This document shows positions 44,003 through 53,574 of a DNA stretch of 64,000 nt, piece after piece. The position numbers were made by a program, and so were the translations under genes. The notes beneath the pieces are model-generated. The model had not been told where the DNA came from. It made no database searches and saw nothing but the letters and a program-made list of their open reading frames with translations. The stretch's first letter is position 1. Every line of letters starts with the position of its first letter. Source of the stretch: G963675935 sp963719005 (GTDB lineage: Bacteria; Planctomycetota; Planctomycetia; Pirellulales; Thermoguttaceae); NCBI GenBank assembly GCA_963719005.1, contig CAVRAR010000010.1, forward strand, positions 62,001 through 126,000. The letters are read 5' to 3'.

Positions 44003-45329
44003 ACCGCACAGAGAGCGTTGTTAGCGAGGCGGCCGTCCTGGTCGGCGTCTTCCTGCCGAATCGGGAAGTCGCCGGGGGCGGCGCTTGAGGAACTGGAGGG
44101 GCTTGCCGAGACGGCGGGCGTGCGGGTCGTCGGTCGATTGACACAGCGACGCGAGGCGCCGGACGCCACGACGTATCTGGGCAAGGGCAAAGTCGACGAG
44201 CTCAAGATGCTGGCCGCCGCCAAAGACGCCGATCTCGTGGTCTTCGACAACGATCTCAGCCCCGGACAGACCCGCAACCTCGAAGAAGCGATCGGGCTGA
44301 AGGTGCTCGATCGCACCGAGCTGATCCTCGACATTTTCGCCAGCCGCGCGCAAACCGCCCAGGCGCGGCTGGCCGTCGAATTGGCGCAGTTGGAATACTC
44401 GATGCCGCGGTTGAAGCGAATGTGGACGCACCTCTCGCGGCAGAAGAAGGGCGTCGGCCTGCGCGGGCCGGGCGAAACGCAGTTGGAGGAAGACCGCCGG
44501 CTGGTCGAAAACAAGATCAAGGACTTGCGGCGGCAGTTGCACGCCATCGAGCGCCGCAAACAGCGGGAAGTCGCCGCCCGCCGCGACCTGATGACCGTCT
44601 CGCTGATCGGCTACACGAACGCCGGCAAGAGCACGCTGATGAACGTCCTGACCGGCGCCGACGTGTTCGTGCAGGACGCACTTTTCGCCACGCTCGACAC
44701 CCGCACGCGCCGCTGGCAGTTGCCCGGCTGGGGGCCGGTGCTGCTGAGCGACACGGTCGGGTTCATCCGCGATTTGCCGCACCACTTGATCGAGAGTTTC
44801 AAGGCCACGCTCGAAGAAGCCCGGCAGGCGCATCTGCTGCTGCACGTGGCCGACGCCGCCAACCCGGCGGTTTACGATCAGATTGCCGCGGCCTACAAGC
44901 GTGCTCGAAGAGATCGGCATCCAAGAAAAGGACACGCTGCTGGTGATCAACAAGGTGGACGCCCTGCCCGACCGCATTCGCCTCGACGGGCTGCTGGGCC
45001 GGTATCCGAACGCGGTGCCGATCAGCGCCCAGACGGGCTTTGGGCTGGCAAACCTCGCGGCGGCGGTGAGCGAAGCTCTCAGCCGCCACTTCCTCGACGT
45101 CGACGTAGACCTAGGCGTCGAAAACGGACGAACCATGGCCTATCTGGCCGCACACGGCGAGGTGCTATCGAAGCAGTTTCATGACAGCCGAGTGACGGTT
45201 CACTGCCGAATGCCCAAGGAACACCTCGACCGCATCCAAAACGATCTGCTCGCGGTTCGTCCCCACAACTCAAAGCCGCTGGCGGCTTCGCACGAAGCGA
45301 ACGAACATGAAACGCGATCTTCGCAATAG
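43990..45329 (+). CDS. hflX: GTPase HflX, two frameshifts
   Basis: Ribosome-binding GTPase that splits stalled ribosomes. GTG 43990 begins VYELNRTESVVSEAAVLVGV; the frame breaks at a GGGGG run near 44085 and resumes AALEELEGLAETAGVRVVGR. The HflX domain has LGKGKVDEL, LRGPGETQLEEDRRL and a coiled-coil linker, then G1 GYTNAGKSTLM, G3 DTVGFIRDLPHHL; after a second break near 44905 come G4 NKVDAL and SAQTGFGL. The extreme C-terminus (SKPLAASHEANEHETRSSQ) is encoded by a recurring short palindrome and overlaps the next gene by 23 bases. Confidence 0.92.
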
Positions 45330-46095
45330 CCGGGCGATCGTCACCGGCGCGTCGAGCGGCATCGGCCGCGCGGTGGCGTTGGAATTGGCTCGGCACGGGG
45401 CTGGCGTCGTTGTCGCCGCCCGGCGCGAAGACCGGCTCCGCGAATTGGCCACGGAGATCGTCGCTGCGAAACCGCAAGCGGCCGTGGAAATCGTGGTGGG
45501 CGACATCACCGATCCCGCCACGCGGCAGCGGGCGCTCGACGCGGCGCAAGCGAAACTCGGCGGGCTCGACGTCCTCGTGAATAACGCCGGCGTCGGCGCG
45601 ATGGGGCTTTTTGTCGATGCCGTCCCGGAGCGGGTGCGGCGGGTGATGGAGACCAATTTCTTCGCGTTGGTCGAGATGACCCGGCTCGCCCTGCCCGTGC
45701 TGAAACAGGGCGTCCATCCGATCCTGGTCAACGTCAGTTCGATTCTTGGCCATCGCGGCGTGCCTTACAGCAGCGAGTACAGCGCCAGCAAGTTCGCCGT
45801 GCAGGGCTTCAGCGAGTCGATCCGCGCCGAGTTCACGAAGTTGGGAATCGACGTATTGGTGGTCAGCCCCGGCACGACCGAAACCGAGTTCTTCGAGCGT
45901 GTGATTGACAGCACCGAGGAGCCGAAGTGGCCGAAGCACAAGCCGGTCAGCGCGGCGGAAGTCGCCCGGCAAATGGTTGCGGCCATTCGCCAGGGGCGTC
46001 ACGAGATCATTCCGTACCGTTGGGGCCGCGTCCTCTGTTGGCTCAATCGCCTCTCGCCCCGGCTGGTCGACGGGTTGATGGCGCGATACGTCTAG
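45307..46095 (+). CDS. Short-chain dehydrogenase/reductase
   Basis: 262 residues. TGASSGIGRAVALELARHGA (coenzyme motif), NNAGVGAMGLF, the catalytic set Ser (VNVSSILGHRG), Tyr/Lys (YSASKFAVQGF). The C-terminal extension RWGRVLCWLNRLSPRLVDGL is membrane-associating in related SDRs. Substrate unknown. It overlaps the hflX end and is probably cotranslated. Confidence 0.93.
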   Translation: MKRDLRNSRAIVTGASSGIGRAVALELARHGAGVVVAARREDRLRELATEIVAAKPQAAVEIVVGDITDPATRQRALDAAQAKLGGLDVLVNNAGVGAMGLFVDAVPERVRRVMETNFFALVEMTRLALPVLKQGVHPILVNVSSILGHRGVPYSSEYSASKFAVQGFSESIRAEFTKLGIDVLVVSPGTTETEFFERVIDSTEEPKWPKHKPVSAAEVARQMVAAIRQGRHEIIPYRWGRVLCWLNRLSPRLVDGLMARYV

Positions 46096-46148
46096 AGTCT
46101 CGTCGTTGACGATTCTTAGGGATTAATATATGTTAAATGGAGGGAGGC

Positions 46149-46388
46149 GTGAACGACCACAAAAACAAGCACATTCGCGCGGCGGTCGATTATGCGCTGT
46201 CGAAGGGGTGGCGATTGGTATTGGCCGGCCCGAGGGCGCATATCTGGGGAAAACTGTATTGTCCAAGGCACGACCGCTTTGGGTACGACAAGGCGGTCTA
46301 TTGCACGCCGCGAGTTCCTGAAACACATGCCAGGGACATTCGGCGTGCGGTCGATCTGTGTCCACATAAATCGGAGGTCATGCCGTGA
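46149..46388 (+). CDS. Small HicA-like protein (candidate toxin)
   Basis: 79 residues from GTG 46149, directly after GGAGGGAGGC; ATG 46137 is an alternative. It contains HIRAAVDYALSKGWRLVLAG, PRAHIWGKLYCP and PRVPETHARDIRRAVDLCP. The helix then strand GWRL..GPRAHIWG echoes the HicA GSH core, where a conserved His sits after a GSR/GPR turn. It overlaps the next gene by 4 bases (ATGA). Candidate toxin by arrangement; identity uncertain. Confidence 0.6.
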   Translation: MNDHKNKHIRAAVDYALSKGWRLVLAGPRAHIWGKLYCPRHDRFGYDKAVYCTPRVPETHARDIRRAVDLCPHKSEVMP

Positions 46389-46648
46389 AAACGTATGAGT
46401 TCTCGGTGATACTGCCAGTCGGCGTCGAGATGACCGAGGAGTTGTGCGACCGCCTCTTCGAGGCTGGTTGCGACGACGGGTCGCCGGGCACCGGTTGCGG
46501 CGTTCCCTACATCGACTTCAGTCGAGAGGCCGATTGTCTTGAGTCCGCGATTCACTCTGCTGTTGCCGATGTCCAAAAGGCCGGCTGCACGGTCGTGCGT
46601 GTTCAGATCGAACGCGATTCGCCGCTGCTGAGCGGCGTAGGAGAGTGA
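46385..46648 (+). CDS. Small HicB-like partner protein (candidate antitoxin)
   Basis: 87 residues. EFSVILPVGVEMTEELCDRL and the block DFSREADCLESAIHSAVADV, QKAGCTVVRVQIERDS resemble the half-domain of HicB antitoxins (F-REA-SL--AI--A). The start overlaps the preceding gene by 4 bases; no separate DNA-binding domain is visible, so it might neutralise its partner directly. It ends 4 bases from the pseudouridine synthase start. Confidence 0.6.
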   Translation: MKTYEFSVILPVGVEMTEELCDRLFEAGCDDGSPGTGCGVPYIDFSREADCLESAIHSAVADVQKAGCTVVRVQIERDSPLLSGVGE

Positions 46649-47334
46649 TGCCTGATCGCGGTTTCCAAATCCTCTTCGAGGACGGTCCCTGCCTGGCGCT
46701 GTGCAAGCCGCCGGGATTGCCGACGCAGGCGCCGCCGGGGATCGACAGCCTGGAGGTTCGCATCCGGGCGTTTCTGAAAGACCGCGATCGTCCGCCGGGC
46801 GAAGTCTATCTCGGCATCCCGCATCGGCTCGACCGCCCCGCGTCGGGGGCGATGGTTTTCGCCACCCGCCGACGAGCCGCACACAAACTGTCGAAGCAGT
46901 TCGAGAATCGCACGGTGAAGAAACTGTATTGGGCGTGCGTCGAGGGGCAAGTCGATCCGCCCGACGGGACGTGGCAGGATTTCCTTCGCAAAGTCTATGG
47001 CCATCCGCTCGCCGAAGTCGTTCCGCCCGATCACCCCGAGGCGAAGTCGGCCGTGCTGCATTATCGAACGCTCGCGTCGGCCGATTGGGGCTCGTGGTTG
47101 GAGATCCAATTGGAGACGGGAAGGACGCATCAGATTCGCATCCAAGCAGCCTCGCGCGGCCATCCGGTCTTGGGCGACTTCCAGTACGGAGCAAAGACCC
47201 CTTTCGGCCCGCAATATGACGACGAGCGATTGCTGGCAATCGCGTTGCACGCTCGACAGCTCGAATTCGAGCATCCGAAGAGCAAGCAGCGAGTGACAGT
47301 CGTTGCTCCGGTCCCGGAGTTTTGGCCGCGGTAG
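46645..47334 (+). CDS. RluA-family pseudouridine synthase
   Basis: 229 residues. The catalytic motif is HRLDRPASGAMVFA (the Asp in HRLDR), with LCKPPGLPTQ, LETGRTHQIRIQAASRGHPV and LGDFQYGA. It lacks an S4 domain. The RNA target is unknown; likely a 23S rRNA or tRNA modifier. GTG 46645 or ATG 46648 start. Confidence 0.93.
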   Translation: MMPDRGFQILFEDGPCLALCKPPGLPTQAPPGIDSLEVRIRAFLKDRDRPPGEVYLGIPHRLDRPASGAMVFATRRRAAHKLSKQFENRTVKKLYWACVEGQVDPPDGTWQDFLRKVYGHPLAEVVPPDHPEAKSAVLHYRTLASADWGSWLEIQLETGRTHQIRIQAASRGHPVLGDFQYGAKTPFGPQYDDERLLAIALHARQLEFEHPKSKQRVTVVAPVPEFWPR

Positions 47335-47417
47335 CCGTTTCGTTGACGGACTGGCTTGCTGCCGACGGAGCGGGTATGATGGAATAGAATCAAACTTGCC
47401 TCAGGAAAACGTACCGC

Positions 47418-49251
47418 ATGATCAGGAAATCGGTTTCTCGCCAGGCTCTGCTGCTGTTGTTCGTGTCTGTTCTCGCCTGGCCGGCCCGTGCTTCGGCGGG
47501 CGGCGGGCCGGAAAACGTGTTGGTGATCGTCAATCCGCGGAGCCAAGATTCGCTCTGCATCGCCAACTACTATGCCAGGTTTCGGGAGATTCCCGCCGAC
47601 AATCTGCTCTATATTCCGTGGGATCCGCAGGCCGACACGACCGACATCGACAAGTTCCGCGGGCAGATTCTCTCGCCCATCCTCCATTTCATTGAAAATC
47701 GGCGGCTGGGCGGCCAAATCGACGCCATCGTCTATTCGAGCGACTTTCCCTGGCGCGTCAGTTTTGACGCCGACATCGCCAAGTTTCTGCCCGATCCCGA
47801 GGTTGACAAGTATCTGGAGGAATTGCGGCGGCTGGCCGAGTCGCAAGGCGACAAACCGCAGGGTAAGGCGGATGAAAAACGACCGTCCGGCAAGGCCCCG
47901 TGGTCTCCTCTGCTCGGCACGGCGGGGTCGATCAGCGGGTTGACTTACCTTTGGCAGGCGGTGATGGCCCGTAGTTTTACCTATGTCTATTGGCAGAGCA
48001 ACTACTACGTGCACGTGTCCAATGGCCAGCAGCGCGACGTCCAGACCGTCGGCTTTCGCGGCAATCGGTCGTACAACGCAAGGGGCAAGGTCGTAGATTC
48101 CGGCGGCCGGCGATATTTCCTCTCGACGATGCTCGGCGTGACTGCGGGCCGCGGCAACTCGCTCGGCGAAATCCTGAATTGTCTTCGTCGCAGCACCATG
48201 GCCGACGGCACGCACCCCACAGGGACGATCTACTACGTCAAGAACGGCGACATCCGCTCGAAGGTTCGCGACGCTTTCTTTCCCCAGGCCGTCGCCGATC
48301 TGAAAAAGCTGGGCGTCGCCGCCGAAATCCTGCAAGGCACCGTCCCGTTGAACAAGCCGGACGTGCAAGGCGTGATGATGGGAACGGCGTCGTTCGACTG
48401 GAAGGCATCGGGCAGCACCATCCTCTGCGGCGCGATCTGCGAACACTTCACCAGCTTCGGCGGCGTGATGACCACCGGCGCCCAGCAAACGCCGCTCTCC
48501 GAGTTCATCCGCTACGGCGCGGCGGGATCGAGCGGGACCGTCGTCGAACCGTATTCTATCCCCCACAAGTTCCCCTTGCCGATGATCCAAGTGCATTATG
48601 CGCGAGGATGCACCCTGGCCGAGGCTTTTTACCAGTCGGTGTGCGCTCCCTACCAATTGCTGATCGTCGGCGATCCCGCTCTGCCGGCCCTGGGCCGACA
48701 TTCCGCAGGTGTCGGTCAAGGGCGTGGAAGCCGGCGCAACGGTGCGCGGCCGGCTGACGCTCGAACCCTCGGCCACGCTGCCGAACGCCGACGCTGAGGT
48801 CGCCGGCTTCGAGCTCTTCGCCGACGGCGTGCGCATGGGCGAGTGCAAGCCGGACAAGACGCTCTCGCTCGACACGACGGGCTTCGCCGACGGCTGGCAC
48901 GAGTTGCGGGTCGTGGCCATCGGGCCGCCGCCGATCGAATCGCAAGGCCGGCAGATCATTCCCGTCCGGCTGGCCAACCACGACCGCAAGATCGAGGCGT
49001 CGCTGGTGGGCGACGGGCCTTGGCGCTCCGACAAGCCGCTGATGATCGCCGTCAATTCGCCCGGCTCGATCGGCATCGTGGCAATGCACGGCAGCCGCGT
49101 GGTGGGACGCATCACCGGCGAAAAAGGGCGAATCGACATTCCCGCCAACACGCTCGGCGCCGGGCCCGTGCGGCTTCGCGTGATCGGCTTGGGCAAGGGC
49201 GGCACGATCACGAACGTCGTGGCAGACCCGATCGACGTGAAGCTGCAATAA
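47418..49251 (+). CDS. TIGR03790-like secreted protein, one frameshift
   Basis: Signal peptide QALLLLFVSVLAWPARASA. The body has VLVIVNPRSQDSLCIANYYA, DNLLYIPWDPQADTTD, IDAIVYSSDFPWRVSF, YYVHVSNGQQRDVQTVGFRG and EFIRYGAAGSSGTVVEPYSI, like planctomycete TIGR03790 proteins of unknown function. A one-base break near 48690 leads into VSVKGVEAGATVRGRLTLEP and a beta-rich C-terminal domain. About 610 residues joined. The antisense frames over this gene are artefacts. Confidence 0.82.
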
Positions 49252-49267
49252 ATCAGCCGGGCAAATG

Positions 49268-49326
49268 TCGTAAGACGGATTTCCAAATCCGTCCCTGAAC
49301 CAGGACGAATTAGAAATCCGTCCTAC
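49268..49326. repeat. Inverted repeat (GACGGATTTC type)
   Basis: GACGGATTTCCAAATCCGTC is a near-perfect palindrome; GAAATCCGTC then follows at 49312. Sits between the TIGR03790-like gene and tadA. Confidence 0.8.
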
Positions 49327-49360
49327 CTCCGATGCGCGGATCGCTCCATTACGCCTCCTG

Positions 49361-49821
49361 ATGATGCACGACCACTTCATGCGGATTGCCTTGGAAGAGG
49401 CCGAACAGGCCCTGCGCGAGGACGAAGTTCCCGTCGGCGCGGTGATCGTCCATGAAGGCCGGGTGATTGCGCGGCGCACAACCAGCGGGAACAACTCCGC
49501 GACCCGACGGCGCACGCCGAAATGATCGCCATCACGCAGGCGGCCGAGTCGCGGCAGTCGTGGCGGCTCGACGGCTGCACGCTCTACGTGACGCTCGAGC
49601 CTTGCCCGATGTGCGCCGGGGCGATTCTCCAGGCCCGCATTCCCACAGTGGTCTACGGGGCAACCGATCCGAAGGCCGGCGCGGTCGATACGCTTTTCCG
49701 TTTGCTCGACGACCCCCGGCTGAACCATCGCGTCGAGAGCGTGGCGGGGGTGCTGGCGGCGCCGTGCGGCGAGATTCTCAGCCGCTTCTTCCAGCAGCAG
49801 CGGCGTCTGGGAAAGAAGTAG
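49361..49821 (+). CDS. tadA: tRNA-specific adenosine deaminase, one frameshift
   Basis: Deaminates A34 to inosine in tRNA-Arg. The N-terminal part MRIALEEAEQALREDEVPVG, AVIVHEGRVIA is in the first frame; after a break near 49478 the frame continues AHNQREQLRDPTAHAEMIAI with the catalytic HAE, and PCPMCAGAI for zinc. About 154 residues, near the usual length. A one- or two-base error is likely, since both halves are standard. Confidence 0.92.
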
Positions 49822-49828
49822 CCGAACC

Positions 49829-49898
49829 GGTGGGGCAGACATTCTTGTCTGCCGGCGTGCTGCCCTCTTCTCTGGCAGACGAGAATGTCTGCCCCACC
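49829..49898. repeat. Family A palindrome (copy 4)
   Basis: Arms match the other copies (GGTGGGGCAGACATTCTTGT; right arm GGCAGACGAGAATGTCTGCC) with a 20-base spacer. It lies just after tadA. Confidence 0.92.
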
Positions 49899-50040
49899 GG
49901 GCAACTTGTGACAGCTTTTTTTCCACAGTGCCGGCGGTTGTCCGGGGGGACTGGGCTAGTATTGTCGCAGAAACTGTGGCATACTGGAGACTTGGCCTGC
50001 GCGATTGTCCACTACGGCTTCTCTGATGGAGGTTCTTCCG

Positions 50041-52612
50041 ATGGCCGAAATGAAAGACCCTCGTGGCAAACGGTCCATGCCTCGCAAGCAGGATCCGGCT
50101 TTTTCCCACTCGCCCGACGTCGATATGGCGCCGATATAGGCGGCGGCGAGTGCATCCCGGCGGTGTTGCGCCGCCCGGCGGCGAAAGCGAAGAAATCGTG
50201 GTTCCAGCAGAATCAAGTGCTGGTGATCGGCGTGGCGGCCGGGCTGGGTCTGTTGGCGATTGTGCTTGTCCTGGGTTTCGCGTTTGGTATGTTCGGCGCG
50301 GGAGATAGTGCGAAACCCAACGCGGCTCCGAGGCCGGTGGCCGCCCAGCCGGCTGCACCGCCACCGCCGGCGGCGCCGCCGTCCCAGCCGGCGCCATCGC
50401 AACCGACGCCGTCCCAGCCGACGCCAAACCAAGCGACGGCAGCGCCGGCGTCCCAAGGCGGCGGGTTTGCGGCCGCGCCGGCGCAGCCCACGCCGTCAGG
50501 CCAGCCGGCGTCGCCAGGCCAACCGGCGCCAGGTCAAGCTCCATCGTCGGACGCCAAGAAGGACGAGCCGAAGAAGCCGCAGAAGCCGCCGGTGCCCGAC
50601 GACGTGGCCAAGTGGAAGCCGGCGGATTACAGTCGCGCCCGACGCGACAACCATCCGAAACTGTTGGAGGCGATTGTCCGGCTGGGTGAGAAGTATCCCG
50701 GCAACGAAAAGGCGGCCCAGTGTCTGGTCGATCTGCTGAAGCCGTTGCCGCCGGAGAAGCCGCCGGCCGCGGCATCCCCTTCTGGACCGCCGGTTGCGCC
50801 GGGTTCGTCGCAGGCGCCGCCACCGCGTGGCCACGCGCCGCCGCCGGGTTTCGGTGGAGGGGGGCCGCGAACGCCGCCGCCGAGCAACCCCGCCGCCAAT
50901 CCAGACGTTGGCCCGCGTCCGTACACCCCGCTGATCTGACGAAGTTGGTCGAGACGATTGTCGAGGCGTTAGGCTGCAATGGCAGCGGTTTGGCCCGCAG
51001 CACGCTCGAACAGGTTCTGGCCGGCACGTTCGCCACCGACGACGACAAGACGGCGGTCGAAGCGACGTTGAAGACCCTGCTGGCCCATCCCAGCGAGGAG
51101 AGCGATGCCCTGCTGCTTCGCGTGATGACGGCCGCCAAGGATCTCCGCTCGGCCGAGCACGAGGGGCCGTGGCCCGCCAAGGATTTGCAGGCCAAGGCGT
51201 TCGAGTTGGTCAAACAATCGGCCTCGATCGGATTGCGCACCAAGCTGGCGGGCATTGCTCTCGGCAAGCACGCGCGGCTCGATCCGAAGGATCCGACCAC
51301 CGAGTTCCTATTGCTCGCCAACCCGTTGAACTGCGGCGCCCAGTTGTTGTTTTACGAAAAGTCCGACTTGAAGAAGAACAAGGAACTGAAGACCACGCTG
51401 GAGCAGCAGTTTGTCGGCTACAGTTCGGCGGCCGTGGCCCGCTGCCTGGGAATTCCGTCCGAGAACCTTCCGGCGACCCCTGGAGTTCCCGCGCCGCTGA
51501 TGCGACCGGCGGGCGGATTCGGCGCTCCTCCGGGTCGGCCCGGTGGTGGCGGGGGCGGATTCGGAGGGGGCGCGGCTCCGGCCCCGCTCGGCGGCGAGCC
51601 CATTCACCCCGCTGAACCGGTGAAGACAACCGATGCCGACCTCGGGCCGCAGATCGCCGGGCAACTCTGGTCCGGCGAATTCCGCAGATTGATCGAGCCG
51701 CAAGTCGGCGAGTTGCATTCCCTCGAAAAACAGCCGCAGTTGATGGTGTTGGCCGCCACGATTCCCGAGGACTCCACCCGCGCCATTCTGGCCAAGCTTC
51801 TGCGCAAGCATTGGAGCGACGGCCCCAAGGCGTTGGAGACCGCCGGCCTGATCGATCGGGCGATCACCGACCCGGGGCTGCTGCCGATCATCAAGATGTC
51901 GGGCAAGCGGAAAGAGAGCGACTCGACGCCGCGAGTTATGGACGCGGCGTCACGGCGCGGAAGAGGCGCGGGGCCGGGGTCGCCGGGCGGTGGCGGGAGG
52001 GTCGAAGCAGCACAGAAAACAACTACAGGCGCAAAAGGACTGGATGGACGTTTCCGCCAAGTTGGCTGCCGGTTGGTGCAAGCGATTCTGCAGCCGCCGC
52101 GCCGACCAAGGACGTAAGCGACACGCTCGGACAAGCCGGCGGGCGATGCCGGCGAAACGAAACTGCCCGGCGGTTTCGAGTTGCCCTCGACGGCGAAAGT
52201 CGTTGCGTCGCATCGCGTCGTTCTGCCCGCCGCGACGCCGGCCAGCTTCTCCCAAGTGCAGCCGAGCACGTTGGAAGTGTACTACGTCCGCGCCGAGGAA
52301 TCGGCCAAGCCGAAAAAGGCGATGGCGTACTATATCCGGCAAGCGTTGGCCCGGGCGACCGAAGCTCGAACCTTTGAGGGAAAGACTTGGATCGAAAGCT
52401 CCATGCCGGTCCCGCAGAAGGATCGGCGTCGATCGGTCGACGTGCTGATCACGCGGCCCGACGGCACCACCCCCGCCGCCGCGGAAAAAGGCAACGAAAG
52501 AGCCGTCGCCGAGGATGAAGTCGATCTGACCATCGAAGTCCTGATTATCGAGATCAAGGATCCAACGAAGGAGCCGGCGAAGGAGGCGATGAAGGGCTCG
52601 GCGAGAAGATAG
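50041..52612 (+). CDS. Long proline-rich single-pass membrane protein, about five frameshifts
   Basis: ATG 50041 (MAEMKDPRGKRSMPRKQDPA) follows a GGAGG. Read across frames the protein has one membrane helix (VLVIGVAAGLGLLAIVLVLG), a Pro/Ala/Gln-rich linker, KPPVPDDVAKWKPADYSRAR, a Gly/Pro block and helical domains (TKLVETIVEALGCNGSGLAR, TRAILAKLLRKHWSDGPKAL), ending AEDEVDLTIEVLIIEIKDPT. Junctions near 50140, 50925, 51995, 52080 and 52135 each need one base; at 50925 adding a G turns the stop into TPADLTK. About 855 residues. Family unrecognised; probably planctomycete-specific. Confidence 0.72.
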
Positions 52613-52676
52613 GGGGAGTGTCCCGGACTTCGTGCCGTGTCGATTTTCGTGGCAACGAAAATGGGACCGTCCTCTT
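52612..52676. repeat. Family E palindrome, third copy
   Basis: GGGGGAGTGTCCCGGACTTC at the left and GAAAATGGGACCGTCCTC at the right resemble 40359-40412 and, inverted, the insertion in the ATPase gene at 16912-16954. Confidence 0.75.
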
Positions 52677-52715
52677 TCGAATCCGCCGTCCGAGAAGACT
52701 TTGCCGCTTTGCAGA

Positions 52716-52746
52716 GCCCCCCCGATTGCAATCGGGGGGCGTTTCT
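52716..52746. terminator. Bidirectional intrinsic terminator
   Basis: A GC-rich hairpin, CCCCCCGATTGCA with its complement (52717-52739), is followed by CGTTTCTC; it lies between the convergent ends of the long membrane protein and the receiver-domain gene, so it could stop both. Confidence 0.7.
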
Positions 52747-52794
52747 CGTCGGTACGGATCTTCTGAGCGACTACAAGAACGCCTGCCCCGCCTG

Positions 52795-53241
52795 CTATCG
52801 CTTCCGTACTGCCTGCTCTTCCATGCTGTCGATGTAGCGGCGCAAGCGTTCGAGTTCGTCGGTCACGTGGCGGAGCTTGAGCATGTTTTCGACGCGCTTG
52901 ACCAGTTCGAACTTGTTGACCGGCTTGCTGAGGAAGTCGTCGCAGCCGGCCGCCACCGCCCGCTCGATGTCGCCCGTCTCGTTCAGGGCGGTCACCATGA
53001 GGATCATGATTTGCCGGGTGTTCGGGTCGCGTTTGAGCTTCTTGCAGACCTCGAAGCCGCTGAGCTTCGGCATCATGATGTCCAGCAGGATCAGATCGGG
53101 CTGGAACTCGGCCACCTTCGCCAGGGTGTCGGTGCCGTCGACCGCCACGGCGATCTCGCAGTCGATGCCGTCCAGATAGGCTTCCAACAACTCGACGTTG
53201 GTGTTGTTGTCGTCGGCGATCAGGATTCTGCTTTTGCACAT
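52795..53241 (-). CDS. Stand-alone response regulator (receiver domain)
   Basis: 148 residues from ATG 53241. ILIADDNNTNVELLEAYLDG has the acidic pocket, LILLDIMMPKLSGFEVCKKL the phospho-accepting Asp, MVTALNE the Thr and FLSKPVNKFELVKRV the Lys. After the receiver comes a short helical tail (LRHVTDELERLRRYIDSMEE) and no output domain, as in CheY/DivK-like regulators. No adjacent kinase. Confidence 0.93.
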   Translation of the reverse strand: MCKSRILIADDNNTNVELLEAYLDGIDCEIAVAVDGTDTLAKVAEFQPDLILLDIMMPKLSGFEVCKKLKRDPNTRQIMILMVTALNETGDIERAVAAGCDDFLSKPVNKFELVKRVENMLKLRHVTDELERLRRYIDSMEEQAVRKR

Positions 53242-53363
53242 GAAGTGCATTATAGGAAAACCGTGCCCCGGCGCGAAGGGCGCCAATTCGTCGCCGGGAG
53301 GAGACACGGCATCGCAATAGCAGCAAGACCGGGGCTAACTCCCGTGTGGAAGTCCGAAATATC

Positions 53364-53447
53364 CTATCACGAAAACACGAAAGATGCAGAGAATTTTCGT
53401 TCTCTGCCGCCGTTTCGCGCTTTCGCTCTTTCGTGCTTTCGTGATCC
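53364..53447. repeat. Inverted repeat (ATCACGAAAACACGAAAG type) before the DUF1559 gene
   Basis: ATCACGAAAACACGAAAG at 53366 pairs with CTTTCGTGCTTTCGTGAT ending 53446, about 65 bases apart; internal GAGAATTTTCGTTCTC forms a second stem. The rest of 53242-53574 contains no gene. Confidence 0.85.
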
Positions 53448-53574
53448 CTTTCCTTCCTATACTTCGCGTGGGAACAACTCGGGGGACGCAAACCCGCTGG
53501 ACATTTTGCCGCGATGGTGCGAGAATACCCCTACTGGCGGCCGTCGTGGAAACCGGAACACGGGGAGCAGAGCT

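Noticed and set aside
46603..47274. Minus frame opposite the RluA-type gene
   Set aside because: No recognisable motif, while the + strand has HRLDR and GRTHQIR.
47130..49286. 718-codon minus frame
   Set aside because: Shadow of the RluA-type and TIGR03790-like genes, whose + strand motifs are clear.
48556..51321. 921-codon open frame on the minus strand
   Set aside because: It runs antisense to the TIGR03790-like gene, tadA and the proline-rich protein, has Arg/Pro/Ala-rich non-protein character and no domain; the + strand genes carry the real motifs.
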